Assembly: GCA_028292265.1 (NCBI GenBank)
Contig: JAQGMR010000071.1
Span: forward strand, 124,001-188,000
DNA: 64,000 nt
Direction: 5' to 3'
From: Herminiimonas sp.
GTDB lineage: Bacteria > Pseudomonadota > Gammaproteobacteria > Burkholderiales > Burkholderiaceae_D
Shown: positions 16,500-27,205 of the stretch, piece after piece
Numbering within the stretch: position 1 is the first letter of the stretch
How the letters are laid out: each line of letters begins with the position of its first letter
Made by a program: the position numbers and the translations under genes
The notes under the pieces: model-generated
Database searches by the model: none
The model's input: only the letters and a program-made list of their open reading frames with translations
What the model was told of the DNA's origin: nothing

Positions 16500-17375
16500 C
16501 TATACGGATTCCAACTGCTCGGCGGGTGCAGTCCCTGGAGCGGCGTCGCGAAGTTGCTTGGCCTTTTTGGCCGCGACCTGTTTGGCGCGCGAGCTGGAAG
16601 GGGGAAGGCGGCGAAGCGTTTTAAGAGCGTCAACGTCCTTGATGCCGATCGAGCGCTGGTCGACAGTAATCAGACCGATCTCGTTGAAAGCGGACAGAGT
16701 GCGGCTGACCGTTTCGAGTGTCAGGCCAAGGTAGCTGCCGATTTCATGACGCGTCATGCGCAGGTTAAACAGCTTGCTCGAGTATCCCATTTCCGCAAAG
16801 CGGTCGGAAAGCGATACAAGAAAGCGCGCCACGCGAGCTTCTGCACTGAGCGCTCCGAGCATGCTGACCATGCCCTGTTCCCGAACAAGTTCGCGGCTCA
16901 TGACGCTATACATCGCGTGTTCGAGCTCGACGTGGGCGCGTCCCAAGGCGGTAAACTTCTTGAATGGCAGCAGGATCAAGTCACAGTTCGACAACGCGAC
17001 CGCTTCCGAAGCATAGCGGCGGGAGTGGATGCCATCGACGCCGAACAAATCACCTTTCATGGGAAAACTGAGAACTTGCTCATTGCCGAATTCATCGATC
17101 AAGACGGTTTTCAAGAAACCGGAATGGACGATATAGAGGGTGTCGAACGGCTGGCCGATCGTATGGATGCGTTGGCCAGTCTTGAACTGTACGTGTTGAA
17201 AGAGGAACTCCTCGTCATTGACGGATGAGGCTGCCGGTATGCGAAGCAGCTCGCAAAGTTCCTTCAGGTTGGACCAGAGCTTCCCCTGTCTCTGCCATCC
17301 TGCTTCCGAGGATGATGAATGCAATCCAGGGGGCGGTGTTTCAGTGCGTGTGTCAGACATTTGCGTGGACAACAT
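16500..17375 (-). CDS. Crp/Fnr-family transcriptional regulator
   Basis: This 291-residue protein has a cyclic-nucleotide-type sensor domain (about residues 60-170) and a winged helix whose recognition helix reads TRHEIGSYLGLTLETVSRTLSAF. The E--SR pattern is that of FNR proteins, which bind TTGAT-N4-ATCAA. Of the four iron-sulfur cysteines of E. coli FNR, only two counterparts remain (Cys41 and Cys131); the N-terminal C-x2-C pair is absent, so a normal 4Fe-4S sensor is unlikely. The C-terminus has a basic Ala/Lys-rich extension. The start is ATG at 17375, six bases after AGGAG; an ATG at 17381 touches that site. A matching FNR box lies before the pilin genes at 54379. Confidence 0.9.
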   Translation of the reverse strand: MLSTQMSDTRTETPPPGLHSSSSEAGWQRQGKLWSNLKELCELLRIPAASSVNDEEFLFQHVQFKTGQRIHTIGQPFDTLYIVHSGFLKTVLIDEFGNEQVLSFPMKGDLFGVDGIHSRRYASEAVALSNCDLILLPFKKFTALGRAHVELEHAMYSVMSRELVREQGMVSMLGALSAEARVARFLVSLSDRFAEMGYSSKLFNLRMTRHEIGSYLGLTLETVSRTLSAFNEIGLITVDQRSIGIKDVDALKTLRRLPPSSSRAKQVAAKKAKQLRDAAPGTAPAEQLESV

Positions 17376-17743
17376 GGTCATCTCCTAGAACAATTCAAAT
17401 AAGGTTTTCAGCTTGCCTGCAGTCTTCTTCGTGACCGCTTGATTGCGTGGCGTTTCCAGTCTGGTTCGCCCGCTTGATTTTATTTTTTCGTCTCCGCTAG
17501 TGTCCTGCCCGCGGTTCCGATCGAGATTCGAAGATTTACATCATTCAATTGCTTCGAATCACTACGAACTTTGGAGTTAGTAGTATCTCAATCGCACGAA
17601 TTAATATCTATCGGCAGGGGCTGAATAGAAACGTAGGAGGCTGGAGGGGGGCATGTAGGAGTTTTCCTAACGATGCGTTGCTGCGGAGAGGCGATTAGCG
17701 GAGATTTGTGTGTAACCGGATGGAGTCACACTGGTGCATAGAA
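17376..17743. other. Intergenic region upstream of the Crp/Fnr gene
   Basis: This 368-bp region has no gene seen. It contains a 9-bp inverted repeat GATTCGAAG/CTTCGAATC at 17525-17533 and 17552-17560, separated by 18 bp, and a shorter TAGGA-GTTT-TCCTA repeat near 17663. It should contain the promoter of the Fnr-type gene. Confidence 0.5.
17525..17560. promoter_or_regulatory. 9-bp inverted repeat upstream of the Crp/Fnr gene
   Basis: GATTCGAAG and CTTCGAATC are exact reverse complements with an 18-bp spacer, about 150 bp upstream of the Fnr-type start. Each arm contains the self-complementary TTCGAA, so two dimer sites are also possible. Confidence 0.45.
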
Positions 17744-18388
17744 TTACATCTTGAACGGGGCGATCAGGCGATGTGCCACAGCGTATTGAACGAGGTCGGC
17801 AAGGGAGGGCACACCCATCTTGTGCAGAATTCGGGTTTTGTGGGTGCTGACTGTCTTGACGCTCAGGTGCAGCAGTTCGGCTATATCGGTTATCGACTTG
17901 CCGCCCACCAGAAGACTGAAAACTTCGAATTCCCTATCTGAGAGATGTTTGTGCGGTAATTCTTCGGTGGAGGGCATTGCGTCCATTGCCAGTTGCTCGG
18001 CGACTTCCAGGCTTATGTACGGGCGGCCCGAGGCGACCTTGCGGATGGCGCTCAAGAGCTGGGTTCCGGCGCTCTCCTTGGTAAGGTAGCCGCGGGCTCC
18101 GGCGCGAATCGCTCGCACTGCGTACTGCTCCTCATCGTGCATGGTGAGGATCAGGATCGGCAGCTTGGGCATCTCGTCCTTGATTTGTCGGATCAGTTCG
18201 ACGCCACTTCGTCCGGGCATCGACAAATCGAGCATCAACAGATCGAACCCGCCCTGGCGAACCTGTGTGAGTACTTCAAATCCGTCTACCGCCTCGCCAA
18301 CGACCTTCATATCGTCTGCGCCGTCCAGAATGCGCTTGAGTCCTTCGCGCATGATGGTGTGATCATCGGCTATGACAATCCGGATCAT
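17744..18388 (-). CDS. NarL/FixJ-type response regulator
   Basis: This 214-residue regulator starts MIRIVIADDHTIMREGLKRIL. It has a receiver with acidic DDH and the phospho-acceptor in LLMLDLSMPGRSGVELI, the conserved lysine in GYLTKESAG, and a C-terminal LuxR helix-turn-helix (LSDREFEVFSLLVGGKSITDIAELLHL, then KTVSTHKTRI). The start at 18388 follows GAAGGGTTAAAC and fits the family; an ATG six codons earlier (18406) has no ribosome site. No partner kinase is encoded beside it. Confidence 0.93.
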   Translation of the reverse strand: MIRIVIADDHTIMREGLKRILDGADDMKVVGEAVDGFEVLTQVRQGGFDLLMLDLSMPGRSGVELIRQIKDEMPKLPILILTMHDEEQYAVRAIRAGARGYLTKESAGTQLLSAIRKVASGRPYISLEVAEQLAMDAMPSTEELPHKHLSDREFEVFSLLVGGKSITDIAELLHLSVKTVSTHKTRILHKMGVPSLADLVQYAVAHRLIAPFKM

Positions 18389-18873
18389 GTTTAACCCTTC
18401 AGCCATGGGGTGTCGCGAAAAGGCGTCGAGCGACTGGTTGGTGCTGCATATTGCGACGCCTCGATGTAGAGGCTCTCCACGTTTCTTCTTCCACGCGCAT
18501 TTTGACTCTCATTTTTCATAAGTTGGCTTGACGGATTCGCACTTCTTTGCCGACACGTCCTCACGACGCCGTTACTTTACCAGCACTTTGCACAATGGCA
18601 AAAACTGGCACCTTGCTGCCTAGGCCAAAATCCGTCCATTAATTGCCAAACGGTCAATCCGCATGACATTATTCAATTTTCGGGATGAGCAGGAATGGAT
18701 TCGTTCCAATCGGCGGAGTTCATAGCGAACCGGCACTCGGTGACCGGTTATTAAAGAGCCTTTTGGGCTCTCAGCAGTGCCGCTTGTCAGGGTCGGTTTG
18801 ACGCAAATCAACAATCGCGCGCGGGCGTCACCCCGTGTCGTGGAAATCTCATTTTGGTTAAGGATGGCGCTCC
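18389..18873. other. Intergenic region between the NarL-type regulator and the DUF2721 gene
   Basis: This 485-bp divergent region contains two adjacent hairpins: AACCGG/CCGGTT at 18728-18749 and AGAGCC/GGCTCT at 18755-18771. A 42-codon minus-strand frame (18391-18519) ends just before the regulator start but has no ribosome site, so I do not call it a gene. Nothing else was recognised. Confidence 0.5.
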
Positions 18874-19353
18874 ATGCAAATGCACATCGGGGACATAGGC
18901 CACACGATTCAATTAGCTATCGCTCCCGTGTTTCTCTTGACTGGCGTGGGCACCAACTTGCTCGTATTGACCAACCGTCTAGCCCGCATCATCGACCGCT
19001 CACGCGTGCTCGATGATCGGATTGATGCCCAGGACGACCTGAATTTGGAAGAAACGCGCGCCGAACTTCGAATCCTTTATCAACGGGCCAGATGGATAAA
19101 CCGGGCAATCACGCTAAGCACCTCGTGCGCCCTGCTGATATGCCTGGTCGTCGCCGCTCTTTTTCTTGGGGATGCGCTTGGCTTGCGGTGGGCGGGCTTT
19201 ATAGCGACCCTGTTCATTCTTGCGATGCTGGCGCTGATCGCCAGCTTCCTGTTTTTGCTGAGAGAGATTTTTATCGCAACCGGCCACCTGGCGATGCGGC
19301 ATCAGCCAGGGGCGCCCCATCACACATCACAGCGCCGCAGTTCGGACCCGTGA
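18874..19353 (+). CDS. DUF2721 family membrane protein
   Basis: This 159-residue protein has three hydrophobic segments: around residues 11-33 (IQLAIAPVFLLTGVGTNLLVL), 78-97 (ITLSTSCALLICLVVAALFLG) and 105-128 (AGFIATLFILAMLALIASFLFLL). The loop between the first two holds the family's charged stretch (NRLARIIDRSR, then AELRILYQRARWINRAI). DUF2721 proteins are inner-membrane proteins of unknown function. The C-terminus is His/Arg-rich. The length is normal for the family. Confidence 0.85.
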   Translation: MQMHIGDIGHTIQLAIAPVFLLTGVGTNLLVLTNRLARIIDRSRVLDDRIDAQDDLNLEETRAELRILYQRARWINRAITLSTSCALLICLVVAALFLGDALGLRWAGFIATLFILAMLALIASFLFLLREIFIATGHLAMRHQPGAPHHTSQRRSSDP

Positions 19354-19521
19354 GCCGGTAGCCGCTTCCAGGCAATCGCCAGTAGGCGGCTTGGCATCGG
19401 GCGGCCTGACCGCCTTGCGTTCCTCCACCAAGCGCATGAGCGCCGCTTTCTTCCGTTGTTATAGGTCAATGGAGATCAGCCCCGATTCTCTATCGTGTCT
19501 GTATTGATGGAAGGAATCTGA

Positions 19522-19713
19522 ATGAACGTGCTTACCGCCGCCGCCTGGGTTGCGCTCATCACCACCTTGTTCGCCGCGGTGCTCTACTGGGTTCCTGCAC
19601 CGCAGGAAAAAGATGCCGCGTTTTCGCGTCCGACCAGCGAATTGATGAAGTCAGGACGGGAGCAAATCTTGTATCCGCCGTCTGCGCAGACCGCACCACG
19701 GGCGGCTCTTTAG
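19522..19713 (+). CDS. Small single-span membrane protein
   Basis: This 63-residue frame starts MNVLTAAAWVALITTLFAAVL, a single transmembrane segment, followed by a polar tail with KDAAFSRPTSELMKSGREQ. GGAAGGAATCTGA precedes the ATG, a plausible ribosome site. I recognise no family. Overlapping minus-strand frames look non-coding. It is followed 43 bp later by another tiny membrane protein gene. Confidence 0.5.
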   Translation: MNVLTAAAWVALITTLFAAVLYWVPAPQEKDAAFSRPTSELMKSGREQILYPPSAQTAPRAAL

Positions 19714-19756
19714 ACGCGATCAGGATCCGAAGAACAGGGCGCTGCGAAGGCAAGAC

Positions 19757-19906
19757 ATGCACTTTCGGAAGATGGTGAAGAACACGGAATTCGTTGGTTC
19801 GGCGGAAGAGAGCGCACGTGGTTCAGCGCGACTTATTCGCCAGATGACCGTGTATATAGTGATAGGGGCTCTGCTCGGCGTCGCGCTGTGGGAAATGCTG
19901 AAATAA
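19757..19906 (+). CDS. Very small single-span membrane protein (49 residues)
   Basis: The frame runs from ATG at 19757 to TAA at 19904-19906. The product has a charged N-terminal half (MHFRKMVKNTEFVGSAEESA) and a C-terminal membrane segment (VYIVIGALLGVALWEML). GAAGG lies six bases before the start. This layout recalls small tail-anchored proteins related to DUF883/ElaB, but the match is too weak to name a family. It ends 16 bp before the 3' end of the convergent FAD-dehydrogenase gene. Confidence 0.5.
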   Translation: MHFRKMVKNTEFVGSAEESARGSARLIRQMTVYIVIGALLGVALWEMLK

Positions 19907-19922
19907 TTTCGGCCAGGAGCGA

Positions 19923-21321
19923 TCAAAGCACTTTGCCGGGATTCATGAGGTTCAGGGGATCCAGTGCCTGCTTGATGGATTCCATCAGCTTCATTTCAAC
20001 CGGCGACTTGTACTGGCGAATTTCTTCCCGCTTCTGCGCCCCCAATCCGTGCTCCGCCGAGATTGAGCCGCCAAATTTGTGAACGCTGTCGTGAACAAGC
20101 TGGTTGACGGCATGGACGTTCTCGAGAAAATCACGGTCGGATGCCGCTACGGCCGGCGACAGGTTGTAATGCAGGTTGCCGTCACCAAGGTGGCCGAAAT
20201 TGACCGGGCGCGAGCCTGGATAGTGTTTTTGCAGCAGCCGATCTGTCTGCTCAATGAAGTCGCCGATGCGCGAAATCGGCACCGAGATATCGTGCTTGAT
20301 ATTCAGGCCTTCCTCCATTTGCGCCATCGGTATGTGTTCGCGCAGGTTCCATAGCGACTTTGACTGTGCGAGTGACGAAGCAACAACCGCATCCTGAATG
20401 ACGTCTTCCTCAAGGGCCCGGGTAATCAGCCCTTCAAACATCGCCATGGCGTGTTCCTCCGATTCGCTGTCCGACAGCTCCAGCAAGACGTATTGCGGGT
20501 ATGGATCGGCGAATGGCATTGGCAGCTGCGGGAAGTGGCGTGCCACCAATTCAAGGCAGAACCGCGACATGAGTTCGAAGCCGGTCAGTGCGGCGCCGCA
20601 GGTAGATTGCGCCATGCTCAAGAGCGTCAGTGCCGCGGCCGGCGTTTGCATTGCTGCCAGCGCCGTCAATCGCGCTTTCGGTTGCGGGAACAATTTCATT
20701 ACCGCCGCGGTAATGACGCCAAGCGTGCCTTCGGCACCGATATAGAGATCGCGCAGGTCGTATCCGGTATTGTCTTTACGTAGTCCGCGCAGGCCATTCC
20801 AGATTTCACCTTGTGGCGTAACGACTTCTAGCCCCAGGCAGAGGTCGCGCGTGTTGCCATAGCGCAGAACGGCCGTGCCGCCGGCGTTGGTCGACAGATT
20901 GCCGCCGATGGTGCAACTGCCTTCGGCCGCGAGCGAAAGCGGAAACAGCCGGTTGCACTCAGTCGCCACCGCCTGCACTTGCGCCAGTATGCAGCCGGCT
21001 TCAACGGTGATGGTATTGTTGATCTGGTCGACGGCCCGAACCTTGTTCATGCGATTGAGCGAGAGCACGATGGCGGTGCCGCTGTCGTCCGGCACGCTGC
21101 CAAGCACCAGGCCGGTGTTGCCGCCTTGCGGTACGACTGGCACGCGGTGCGTATTGCAGAGCCGGACGATAGAGGCCACTTCCTCGGTGCTGCCTGGACG
21201 CACGACCGCCAGCGCACGGCCAGCGAGGCGGCGGCGCCATTCAGTGACATAGCCTGCCATGTCGGCTTCGCCGGTAAGTACATTCTGCCCACCGACAACG
21301 GTGCGGCACTGCTGGAGAAAC

Positions 21322-21329
<8 letters not shown>
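19923..21329 (-). CDS. FAD-linked 2-hydroxyacid dehydrogenase (GlcD / D-2-hydroxyglutarate dehydrogenase type)
   Basis: This 468-residue flavoenzyme has the PCMH-type FAD-binding domain (VVPQGGNTGLVLGSVPD near residue 65, GGNLSTNAGGTAVLRYGNTRDL near 135, YIGAEGTLGVIT near 190). Its C-terminal oxidase domain has the metal- and substrate-binding stretch NFGHLGDGNLHYNL (near residue 380) and GGSISAEHGLGAQKR. The family oxidises D-2-hydroxyacids such as D-2-hydroxyglutarate, D-lactate or glycolate and passes electrons to the respiratory chain. The exact substrate is not clear. It overlaps the DUF2069 gene by 8 bp. Confidence 0.9.
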
Positions 21330-23731
<2,402 letters not shown>

Positions 23732-23759
23732 AAGCCGCTAAATCACCGGCTTCGTCCGC

Positions 23760-24077
23760 CTAAAAAGAAATCTGGCCCGTCAGCATCTGCCAATACATGA
23801 CCCAGTCACCCATGTACGAATAGAACGGGTGTTGGAACGTCGCCGGCTGGTTCTTTTCGAACGCGAAATGGCCGGTCCAGGCGAACGCATAGCCGCATGC
23901 GATGCCAGTCAGGAGCCACCACGGATTGCCCGTGACAGCCAGCAGGACCAGGCTCAGTAGCGCCAGCGTGGAGCCCGCGAAATGCAATTGCCGACAGACC
24001 CGGTTGGAATGTTCGCCGAGGTACACCGGATAAAACGCCGTAAAGTTTTCATAGTGCGATTTCGCAATCGTGGCCAT
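23760..24077 (-). CDS. DUF962 family membrane protein
   Basis: This 105-residue protein starts MATIAKSHYENFTAFYPVYLGEHSNRVCRQLHFAGST. It has membrane segments LALLSLVLLAVTG and WWLLTGIACGYAFAWTGHF and ends AFEKNQPATFQHPFYSYMGDW. The LGEHSN...R..HF.G and GHF.FE.N.PATF patterns mark the DUF962/Mpo1-like family. The yeast member Mpo1 is a 2-hydroxy fatty acid dioxygenase; bacterial roles are not established. AGAGGAGATCAAC precedes the start. It is convergent with the YihY gene. Confidence 0.88.
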   Translation of the reverse strand: MATIAKSHYENFTAFYPVYLGEHSNRVCRQLHFAGSTLALLSLVLLAVTGNPWWLLTGIACGYAFAWTGHFAFEKNQPATFQHPFYSYMGDWVMYWQMLTGQISF

Positions 24078-24272
24078 GTTGATCTCCTCTTGTGAACCCG
24101 GGGCGAACCAGTGGAACACCGGATTGCGGGACCGGTGCAATTCAGGCTGCGGAGGACGGCTGCAGGTCCGTACTGCCACCCCGTTCCACCGCCTGTCCCC
24201 GTGTGCCACCGCTTGCTTGCCCCCGTATCACCGTCCCATTTCCAGACTAGTCCAGCCGTGGCAAATACGCAA

Positions 24273-25085
24273 TCATTCCGGTGCAGTGGCGAAACTGAAC
24301 AGGGCGTCCAGAACGGCGTCCGGTTGCTCCGCCATCATCGAATGCCCGCAGTTCTGCAGAACCGTCAACTTGCTTCCCGCGATCTTTTCCCTCAACGATT
24401 TCGCATGGCGCGGCGGCGTCATCATGTCCTTTTGCGCCAACAGGAACAGCGTAGGGCAGCGCACTGCAACGGCTGCCGCATCGCCGTTGGCATACGCGTT
24501 GCAGGCGGAAAAATCATTGTGGTAGACGTGATCTGGATTGATCTGCGAGATGCGCTGCTTGAGACGCACGCCGCCGGCAGGGACGTAAAAGCCGGGTCCG
24601 GGAAAAGAAGGCTTTTGGGCGATTGATGAATGTGACCAGATGTTGGCCATGTCGATGGCGCGGGGTTCGTCGTTCAGCGCCGCGTCCAGCAGCGCGCCGG
24701 AAACCTTCATTGGGTAAGCGGTGCCAAGCAACGCCAGGCGTCGGACTCGCTCCGGGGCCTGGAAGCTTGCTTCGAGCGCAATCAGCGAGCCCATGCTGTG
24801 GCCGACCAGAAATGCATCGCGTACACCAGCGGCGGTCATTACTTCAACCAGCCAGGATGCGATCTGCTCGACGCTGTGCAGCGCCGGTCCGGCGCTGCGA
24901 CCGTGGCCGGGCAAGTCGACGGCTAGCACGCCGAAGCCGTGATGGGCGAAATAACGGGTTTGCAAACCCCAGACGGAATGGTCTTCCTGCGCGCCGTGGA
25001 CGAACATCACAGTAGGCAAGGTCGCGTCGAAAACCTTGCCGCCGGTATAGCAATAGGCCGGGCGATCCTGCACGGTCAGAATCAT
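24273..25085 (-). CDS. Alpha/beta hydrolase
   Basis: This 270-residue alpha/beta-hydrolase has the oxyanion loop MFVHGAQEDHSVWG near residue 27, the nucleophile elbow GHSMGS (Ser near residue 97), a late acid in LLAQKDMMTPP and the catalytic histidine in NCGHSMMAEQP. The substrate is not predictable from sequence. It follows metY by one base in the same operon, which recalls homoserine-pathway pairs, but it lacks the size and features of MetX. I therefore call it only a hydrolase. Confidence 0.9.
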   Translation of the reverse strand: MILTVQDRPAYCYTGGKVFDATLPTVMFVHGAQEDHSVWGLQTRYFAHHGFGVLAVDLPGHGRSAGPALHSVEQIASWLVEVMTAAGVRDAFLVGHSMGSLIALEASFQAPERVRRLALLGTAYPMKVSGALLDAALNDEPRAIDMANIWSHSSIAQKPSFPGPGFYVPAGGVRLKQRISQINPDHVYHNDFSACNAYANGDAAAVAVRCPTLFLLAQKDMMTPPRHAKSLREKIAGSKLTVLQNCGHSMMAEQPDAVLDALFSFATAPE

Positions 25086-25086
25086 G

Positions 25087-26397
25087 TCATTGCCCCTTCT
25101 GCGACATTTTCAGGCCGCGTTCCAGATCGTCAATCAGGTCCGCCGGATCTTCCAGCCCGATTGACAGGCGGATGGTGCCTTCAGTGATGCCCGATGCCGC
25201 AAGCTGTGCGCTCGGCACGCGGAAATGCGTGGTGGAGGCGGGATGGATTACCAGTGACTTGGCATCGCCGACATTGGCCAGATGCGAGAACACCTCGAGC
25301 GCTTCGACGAAGCGACGACCCGCGGCGCGATCGCCCCGGATCGCGAAGGAAAACACGGCGCCGCATCCTTTTGGAAGCAGCTTCGCTGCCAGCGCATGGT
25401 CGGGGTGCGAGGGAAGTTCTGGCCAGGAAATCGATTCGACCGCCGCGTGCTCCGACAAATATGCCACGACGCGGCGGGCGTTGGCGACATGGCGGTCCAT
25501 GCGCAAGGAAAGCGTTTCAATTCCCTGGAGAATGGCGAAGGCATTGTGCGGGCTCATGACCGCGCCGAAGTCGCGCAATCCTTCGCGCCGTGCCCGCAAC
25601 GCGAACGGCGCCACGGTCGATTCTTCCGAAAACACCATGCCGTGGAATCCGTCATAAGGCTCACACAGTTCGGCGAAGTGGCCGGTCTTTTCGTACGCCT
25701 CCTGCCAGTTGAAAGTACCACCGTCCACCAGCAGGCCGCCGACCGCGGTGCCGTGGCCGCACAGGAACTTGGTCGCCGAGTGGTATAGCAGGTCTGCGCC
25801 GTGGTCGAACGGGCGTTGCAGATAGGGCGTGGTGAAGGTGGAATCCACCATAAGCGGCAGAAAGCGCTCGTGCGCGATGGCGGCGACATTGGGAATGTCG
25901 AGCACGTCGAGTCCCGGGTTGCCTAGCGTCTCGGCGAAAAGCACTTTGGTGTTGGGACGGATGGCGGCGCGCCATGCGTCGTGGTCGCGTGGATCGACAA
26001 AGGTGGTCTCGATGCCAAAGCGCTTCATGGTGTAGGCCAGCATGTTTTGCGACCCGCCGTACAGAGCGCGCGATGCAACCACATGCGAGCCAGCGCCTGC
26101 AATCGTAGCCAGGCCAAGGTGCAGCGCCGCCTGGCCGCTGGCAACGGCAATTCCCGCAACGCCGCCTTCCAGCGCAGCAATGCGCTCCTCCAGCACCGCG
26201 TTCGTTGGATTGGAAATGCGCGAATACACATGGCCAGCGCGCTCCATGTTGAACAGCGACGCCGCATGGTCGGAATCGCGGAAAACATAGGACGTGGTGA
26301 AGTGAATCGGCGTGGCGCGGGCACCGGTAGCCGGGTCCGGCGTGGCGCCGGCATGGAGGGCCAGTGTGTCAAAGCCCGGAGGGCGTGGGTCGCTCAT
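25087..26397 (-). CDS. metY: O-acetyl/O-succinylhomoserine sulfhydrylase (PLP-dependent)
   Basis: This 436-residue Cys/Met-metabolism PLP enzyme starts MSDPRPPGFDTLALHAGATPDP. It has SRISNPTNAVLEERIAALEGG, the PLP-binding lysine region YHSATKFLCGHGTAVGG near residue 210, and the C-terminal TIRLSIGLEDPADLIDDLE. The length and the N-terminal TLALHAG...TGAR.TPI pattern point to MetY, which makes homocysteine from O-acetylhomoserine and sulfide. MetZ, using O-succinylhomoserine, is the alternative. The start at 26397 follows AAGGAGACTCC. Confidence 0.88.
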   Translation of the reverse strand: MSDPRPPGFDTLALHAGATPDPATGARATPIHFTTSYVFRDSDHAASLFNMERAGHVYSRISNPTNAVLEERIAALEGGVAGIAVASGQAALHLGLATIAGAGSHVVASRALYGGSQNMLAYTMKRFGIETTFVDPRDHDAWRAAIRPNTKVLFAETLGNPGLDVLDIPNVAAIAHERFLPLMVDSTFTTPYLQRPFDHGADLLYHSATKFLCGHGTAVGGLLVDGGTFNWQEAYEKTGHFAELCEPYDGFHGMVFSEESTVAPFALRARREGLRDFGAVMSPHNAFAILQGIETLSLRMDRHVANARRVVAYLSEHAAVESISWPELPSHPDHALAAKLLPKGCGAVFSFAIRGDRAAGRRFVEALEVFSHLANVGDAKSLVIHPASTTHFRVPSAQLAASGITEGTIRLSIGLEDPADLIDDLERGLKMSQKGQ

Positions 26398-26524
26398 GGA
26401 GTCTCCTTGATCGCGCAAATGCCGCACTCAACTCGCATCAATGAGAACGGGCGCTACGCTGGATTTTTCGTCTGGCATAGGCTACATTGGCGCAAGAGAA
26501 ACAACAACCAGGCCGGTGGATAGA

Positions 26525-26971
26525 ATGAAAGTTTCCGAAATCCTTCAGGTCAAAGGCAACATCCTTTACACAGTCACGCCCGGTACGCCGATGCTTGAAG
26601 CGGTCGATACCATGGTGGACAAGGATATCGGTTCGCTCGTTGTAATGGAGTTCGGCGAACTGATCGGCATGCTTACTTTTCGCGAGGTGATGAAAACCAT
26701 CCGCGGCCGGCGCGGCGCCATCGGTGAAGACAGCGTTGGCGAGCATATGGATGACCATCCGATCACCATCACGCCGGACACCGACATCAACGACGTGCGT
26801 CGCCTGATGCTCGAAAAGCATGCGCGCTATGTTCCGGTAGTCGAAGCCAAGACGCTGCTTGGCGTGATCTCATTCTACGACGTTGCCAAGGCAGTTTTTG
26901 AAGCGCAAAGCTTCGAGAACAAAATGCTGAAAGCCTATATCCGGGACTGGCCGGCGGAAAGCGAAGAATAG
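26525..26971 (+). CDS. CBS-domain pair protein
   Basis: This 148-residue protein consists of two CBS domains (MKVSEILQVKGNILYTVTPGTPMLEAVDTMVDKDIGSLVV, then VGEHMDDHPITITPDTDINDVRRLMLEKHARYVPVVE). Such pairs bind adenosine nucleotides and act as energy-sensing regulators. The partner is unknown. The N-terminus fits the family at the ATG at 26525; the longer frame to 26441 does not. It is divergent from metY. Confidence 0.9.
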   Translation: MKVSEILQVKGNILYTVTPGTPMLEAVDTMVDKDIGSLVVMEFGELIGMLTFREVMKTIRGRRGAIGEDSVGEHMDDHPITITPDTDINDVRRLMLEKHARYVPVVEAKTLLGVISFYDVAKAVFEAQSFENKMLKAYIRDWPAESEE

Positions 26972-27205
26972 GTTCGGTCGCGGGCCGCGCCGCATTTCGG
27001 CTACGGGATTTGCCTGCATTGGCGGCGATCGCGTGATGCCGCCGGCTGTGCTTGCAGCCACCTCAGAAATCCAGCGGCCGGGCCGGCAGAAACTTGGGCC
27101 TCGTGCCCCAGAAGACTGGCAATCGGGTTGCTTCCCGCGGTGGCCGCGCCCTGGAGCGCACTGCAACCGACACCTCGGACAAACCATTCCACCGCACGGA
27201 AATCC

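Noticed and set aside
18728..18771. Paired hairpins considered as a tRNA or small RNA gene
   Set aside because: No cloverleaf, anticodon arm or T-arm consensus can be built, and no clear terminator follows.
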